Origin: Rubrobacteraceae bacterium
GTDB lineage: Bacteria; Actinomycetota; Rubrobacteria; Rubrobacterales; Rubrobacteraceae
Direction: 5' to 3'
NCBI GenBank assembly: GCA_029240775.1
Contig: JARDZQ010000117.1
Coordinates: 1 to 6,240, forward strand
Length of the DNA: 6,240 nucleotides
Below the pieces are notes generated by a model. It saw nothing but the letters and a program-made list of their open reading frames with translations, ran no database searches and was not told where the DNA came from. Shown here piece after piece: positions 3,943-6,240 of the stretch. A program made the position numbers and the translations under genes. Positions within the stretch are counted from its first letter, which is position 1. Every line of letters starts with the position of its first letter.

Positions 3943-5055
3943 ATGTTTCCCTCCGACGCATTGAACGAGACCAGAGACGAGATGGGCGCGCTCCGCGCCG
4001 GGATAGACGCGGTGGACGAAGAAATCGTGCGCCTGCTCGACCGGCGGGCGCGACTGGCGCGCAGGATCGGGGAGATCAAACGCAACAACGGCCTCGAAGC
4101 CTACGCGCCCGCCAGGGAGCGCGCCGTCCTGGACCGCGTGGCAGCCCTTGGCGCGGGCGACTTCCCGGCGCGCGGCCTGCAGGCGGTGTTCCGGGAGATC
4201 ATCTCCAGCTCCATCTCGCTCGAGGCGCGCTTGAAGGTCGCCTACCTGGGGCCCGAGGCTACCTTCACGCACGAGGCCGCCCTGCGCTCGTTCGGGGTGA
4301 GCGTGGAGCTCGAGCCGCAGACGACGGTGGCCGAGGTCTTCACCCGCGTGGAGCGTGGGGAGGCCAGCCACGGCATCGTCCCGGTCGAGAACTCGATGGA
4401 GGGCGCGGTAACCCATACTCTGGACGAGCTGATGAACAGCCCGTTGAAGGTCTGCGGCGAGGTCTATCTGCCGGTCTTGCAGAACCTGATCTCCTCGGAG
4501 CCTACCCTGGATCGGGTGGAGGTGGTCTGCTCGCACCCCATGGCCCTCTCGCAGTCATCGACCTGGTTGCGCCACCGGCTCCCGGGTGCTCGTCTCGAGG
4601 AGGTCGAGTCTACGGGGGAGGCGGCGCGGCGCGCCGCCCGCGAGCCGGGGGTGGCCGCGGTCGGGAGCGTACTCGCCGCCGAGGCGCACGGGTTGAACGT
4701 CCTCGCCCGCAGCATCCAGGACGCCCGCACCAACGCGACCCGCTTCATAGTGCTCGGCCGGGCGTGGGCCGAAAGGACGGGGAAGGACAAGACGAGCGTC
4801 GTCTTCTCGGTCAAAGATAGACCCGGCGTCCTGCGTGACGCGCTGGCGGCGTTTGCGGAGGAGGGGATCAACCTCACCCGCATCGAGAGCCGCCCGAGCC
4901 GCAAGCGGGCCTGGACCTACGTATTCTTCGCGGACTTCGAAGGCCATCCCGACGAAGAGCGGGTGCGGCGGGCACTCGTGGCGCTGGAGGAGCACTGCCC
5001 GTACGTCAGCCTCATCGGAGCCTACCCCGCGGTCTCCGCCGAGATGCTCGACTAG
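3943..5055 (+). CDS. pheA: Bifunctional chorismate mutase / prephenate dehydratase (P-protein)
   Basis: A 370-residue cytoplasmic enzyme that turns chorismate into prephenate and then phenylpyruvate, the committed steps to phenylalanine. Residues about 14-95 are an AroQ-type chorismate mutase, with R18, R35 and K46 aligning to the catalytic Arg11, Arg28 and Lys39 of the E. coli enzyme; the Asp48 position appears to be Ala (A55). Residues about 97-275 are prephenate dehydratase: YLGPEATFTHEAA (101-113), PVENSMEGAV (147-156) and the catalytic Thr-Arg-Phe motif (266-268). Residues about 283-362 are an ACT domain with PGVL (294-297) and the phenylalanine-binding ESRP (315-318), so feedback inhibition by Phe is expected. 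ATG 3943 has only a weak AAAGG upstream; ATG 3982 would still retain the mutase core. Transcript-level control by the preceding leader is suspected. The HARE-HTH gene follows after five bases. Confidence 0.93.
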   Translation: MFPSDALNETRDEMGALRAGIDAVDEEIVRLLDRRARLARRIGEIKRNNGLEAYAPARERAVLDRVAALGAGDFPARGLQAVFREIISSSISLEARLKVAYLGPEATFTHEAALRSFGVSVELEPQTTVAEVFTRVERGEASHGIVPVENSMEGAVTHTLDELMNSPLKVCGEVYLPVLQNLISSEPTLDRVEVVCSHPMALSQSSTWLRHRLPGARLEEVESTGEAARRAAREPGVAAVGSVLAAEAHGLNVLARSIQDARTNATRFIVLGRAWAERTGKDKTSVVFSVKDRPGVLRDALAAFAEEGINLTRIESRPSRKRAWTYVFFADFEGHPDEERVRRALVALEEHCPYVSLIGAYPAVSAEMLD

Positions 5056-5060
5056 ACGCC

Positions 5061-5285
5061 GTGGACTTCAAGGCCGCCGCGCGGGAGGTACTCCGGGAGG
5101 TCGGCCATCCCCTCCACTACTCGGATATAACCGAGATGGCGCTGGAGAGCGGCTACCTGAAGAGCGCGGGGCGTACACCCCATAATACGATGCGGGCCCG
5201 GCTCTCGGTGGACGTCCGGGACAATCCCGAGAGCGCGTTCGTGCAAACGGCCCCGGGGGTCTATGGCCTGAGGCGTGGCCTTTAG
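5061..5285 (+). CDS. Stand-alone HARE-HTH domain protein
   Basis: A 74-residue protein made of one HARE-HTH (HB1/ASXL/restriction endonuclease) domain, the winged-helix fold also found at the N-terminus of the RNA polymerase delta subunit. Matching features are FKAAAREVLREVGHPLHY (3-20), the ITEMALESGYL helix (23-33), the Thr-Pro-His-Asn-Thr segment (39-43) leading into a helix with ARLSVDVRD (46-54), and the C-terminal strand pair FVQTAPGVYGL (60-70). The domain is thought to bind nucleic acid or act in transcription-linked complexes; no catalytic residues are expected. Unlike delta it has no acidic tail. The start is GTG at 5061, five bases after the pheA stop, with no clear ribosome site, so it is probably translated by coupling to pheA. 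The specific role is unknown. Confidence 0.75.
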   Translation: MDFKAAAREVLREVGHPLHYSDITEMALESGYLKSAGRTPHNTMRARLSVDVRDNPESAFVQTAPGVYGLRRGL

Positions 5286-5302
5286 CGGCGGAGAGGATGC
5301 TG

Positions 5303-5308
5303 TATATT
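5303..5308 (+). promoter_or_regulatory. Possible -10 box before the right-edge gene
   Basis: TATATT lies 44 bases before the ATG at 5353 and matches five of six consensus bases. The -35 region (about 5280-5286) is poor. An inverted repeat, GTTCG-N6-CGAAC (5313-5328), sits at the expected start site and could be an operator or an early hairpin. The run of the same operon from pheA may make this promoter unnecessary. Confidence 0.3.
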
Positions 5309-5352
5309 AGACGTTCGGAGGGTCGAACCCCGCAAGACATCGAGGAGAGACG

Positions 5353-6240
5353 ATGGTTGAGGTAGCGAACAGGGCCACCGAGGCCGCCTGGAAGATAAGA
5401 AACCTGGAGGACTACGACGCGAGGCTGGAGCGGGCCGCTCGCAGGGTCGACGAGCTCGCAAGGGAACACGAGACGGCGGCGCTGGTGGTCTACGAGGCCG
5501 CTCTTGCGAAGAGCGGGCGCCCCCAGCAGGAGGTCCGCGAGATGGTGCGCTCCTTCCGGGAGACCTTCGAGGACGAGGAGGAGCCCCTGACCATCCCGCG
5601 CGTAAGCGGCCTCCTGAACGTCGAGGACGACTCGTGGTTCTTCGGCGACGAATCCTTGCGGGTCCTGACCGGGCGCCTGCTCGGGCAATTCCAGCACCGC
5701 GTCGCCCAGTACAACTACATCGACGAGCGCGAGGTCCTGAGGCGCTGGGCCGACGGCTACGATACCCGCCTCTTTATCCGGCGGCGCATCCACGAGACCG
5801 AGCCGGTGGTGGGGGTCGTGGGCGCCTTCGACCTCCGCCTCCTCCAGTACTTGCGCGTGATCTCCGGCGGCGACACCCTGGTCCCCTCGGAGAACATCGC
5901 GCGCTCTCTCGAGGCCCTCGGTTACGAGGGCGCAACCGACGACCACGTGGTCCTGGCTCGCGCCGAGGAGCTGGCCCTCTACCTGGAGCTACCTGCTCCG
6001 GTGGTCGGGGAGATGCTCGAGGACCTCACCCGCGAGGGCCGCACGGATTTCCCCGAGCCGTCGCGTGAGACGGACGAGCCCGGAGAGTCGGCGGAGGACG
6101 CCGGGCAGCCGCCCTCCGAGGAGGCTATCGCTTCGGAGGGGGGGGAGGTAGAGGGCGGGGCCGCGGACGAGGCCAGGGAGGAGAAGCCGAGCCCCGAGGA
6201 CCGGACCGCCCGCACCACAGCCCGCGAGGACGCAGGCAAG
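5353..6240 (+). CDS. Unrecognised protein with acidic disordered tail (cut by right edge)
   Basis: The frame is open for 296 codons and continues past the window. ATG 5353 is preceded by GAGGAGAG, a good ribosome site. Residues 1-70 are charged and helical, possibly a short coiled coil (LEDYDARLERAARRVDELA). Residues 80-230 look like a folded helical domain. Within it, GVVGAFDLRLLQYLR (154-168) followed by GGDTLVPSENI (172-182) loosely recalls the helix-hairpin-helix and following segment of HhH-GPD DNA glycosylases, but Ser179 stands where the catalytic Asp would be expected. Residues about 230-296 are Glu, Asp, Pro, Gly, Ser and Ala with almost no hydrophobic residues, so very acidic and probably disordered. 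No transmembrane span or signal peptide is seen. I do not recognise the family; the HhH resemblance is weak. It lies 67 bases after the HARE-HTH gene on the same strand. Confidence 0.7.
   Translation, partial: MVEVANRATEAAWKIRNLEDYDARLERAARRVDELAREHETAALVVYEAALAKSGRPQQEVREMVRSFRETFEDEEEPLTIPRVSGLLNVEDDSWFFGDESLRVLTGRLLGQFQHRVAQYNYIDEREVLRRWADGYDTRLFIRRRIHETEPVVGVVGAFDLRLLQYLRVISGGDTLVPSENIARSLEALGYEGATDDHVVLARAEELALYLELPAPVVGEMLEDLTREGRTDFPEPSRETDEPGESAEDAGQPPSEEAIASEGGEVEGGAADEAREEKPSPEDRTARTTAREDAGK

Noticed and set aside
3922..4536. Minus-strand open frame of 204 codons
   Set aside because: It is fully antisense to pheA, whose three domains are clear.
5313..5328. GTTCG-N6-CGAAC as a LexA (SOS) box
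   Set aside because: The LexA box of Bacillus and Actinobacteria is CGAAC-N4-GTTCG. Here the half-sites are in the opposite order and spacing, so it is only noted as an inverted repeat.
5068..5946. Long open frame on the minus strand (292 codons)
   Set aside because: It lies antisense to the HARE-HTH gene and the right-edge gene, both of which have better evidence. The protein has no recognisable domain, and long antisense frames are expected in high-GC DNA.

Overview
The window is high-GC bacterial DNA with short intergenic gaps, GTG and TTG starts next to good Shine-Dalgarno sites, one apparently leaderless gene and stand-alone regulators. This fits a deep-branching actinobacterium. The style of the proteins suggests Rubrobacter or a relative, but that is an impression and not a search result. 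No rRNA, tRNA, CRISPR array, recognisable transposase or phage gene was seen.

Layout. The left edge (1-196, minus strand) holds the N-terminus of a primary-like sigma-70 factor cut by the window boundary. After an AT-richer gap, two genes run to the right as a likely operon: a degenerate GGDEF protein with a helical RsbR-like N-terminal part (450-1379) and an IsdG/MhuD-type heme-degrading monooxygenase (1393-1707). Converging on them is a 43-codon single-span membrane protein on the minus strand (1716-1847). It has a clear ribosome binding site and a good promoter (TTGACG-N17-TACATT), and its promoter region is shared with a divergent Crp/Fnr-family regulator (2028-2723).

Between the regulator and uppP lies about 230 bp of repeat-rich DNA, dominated by a 15-bp perfect inverted repeat whose arms sit 140 bp apart. 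Then come uppP (undecaprenyl-diphosphatase, 2951-3790), a short open frame rich in aromatic codons, pheA (chorismate mutase, prephenate dehydratase and ACT domain, 3943-5055), a 74-residue stand-alone HARE-HTH protein (5061-5285), and a long unrecognised protein with a very acidic tail that runs off the right edge (5353-6240).

The most notable observation is upstream of pheA. A short frame that starts on the uppP stop codon (TTGA overlap) encodes Phe-Phe-Trp-Tyr-Phe-Gly-Phe. It is followed by GC-rich segments that can form several mutually exclusive hairpins. This is the architecture of ribosome-mediated attenuation of phenylalanine synthesis and would explain how pheA senses its end product at the RNA level, alongside protein-level feedback through the ACT domain. 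Next in interest are the inverted-repeat element, the small membrane protein, the inactive-looking GGDEF protein and the unrecognised gene at the right edge.
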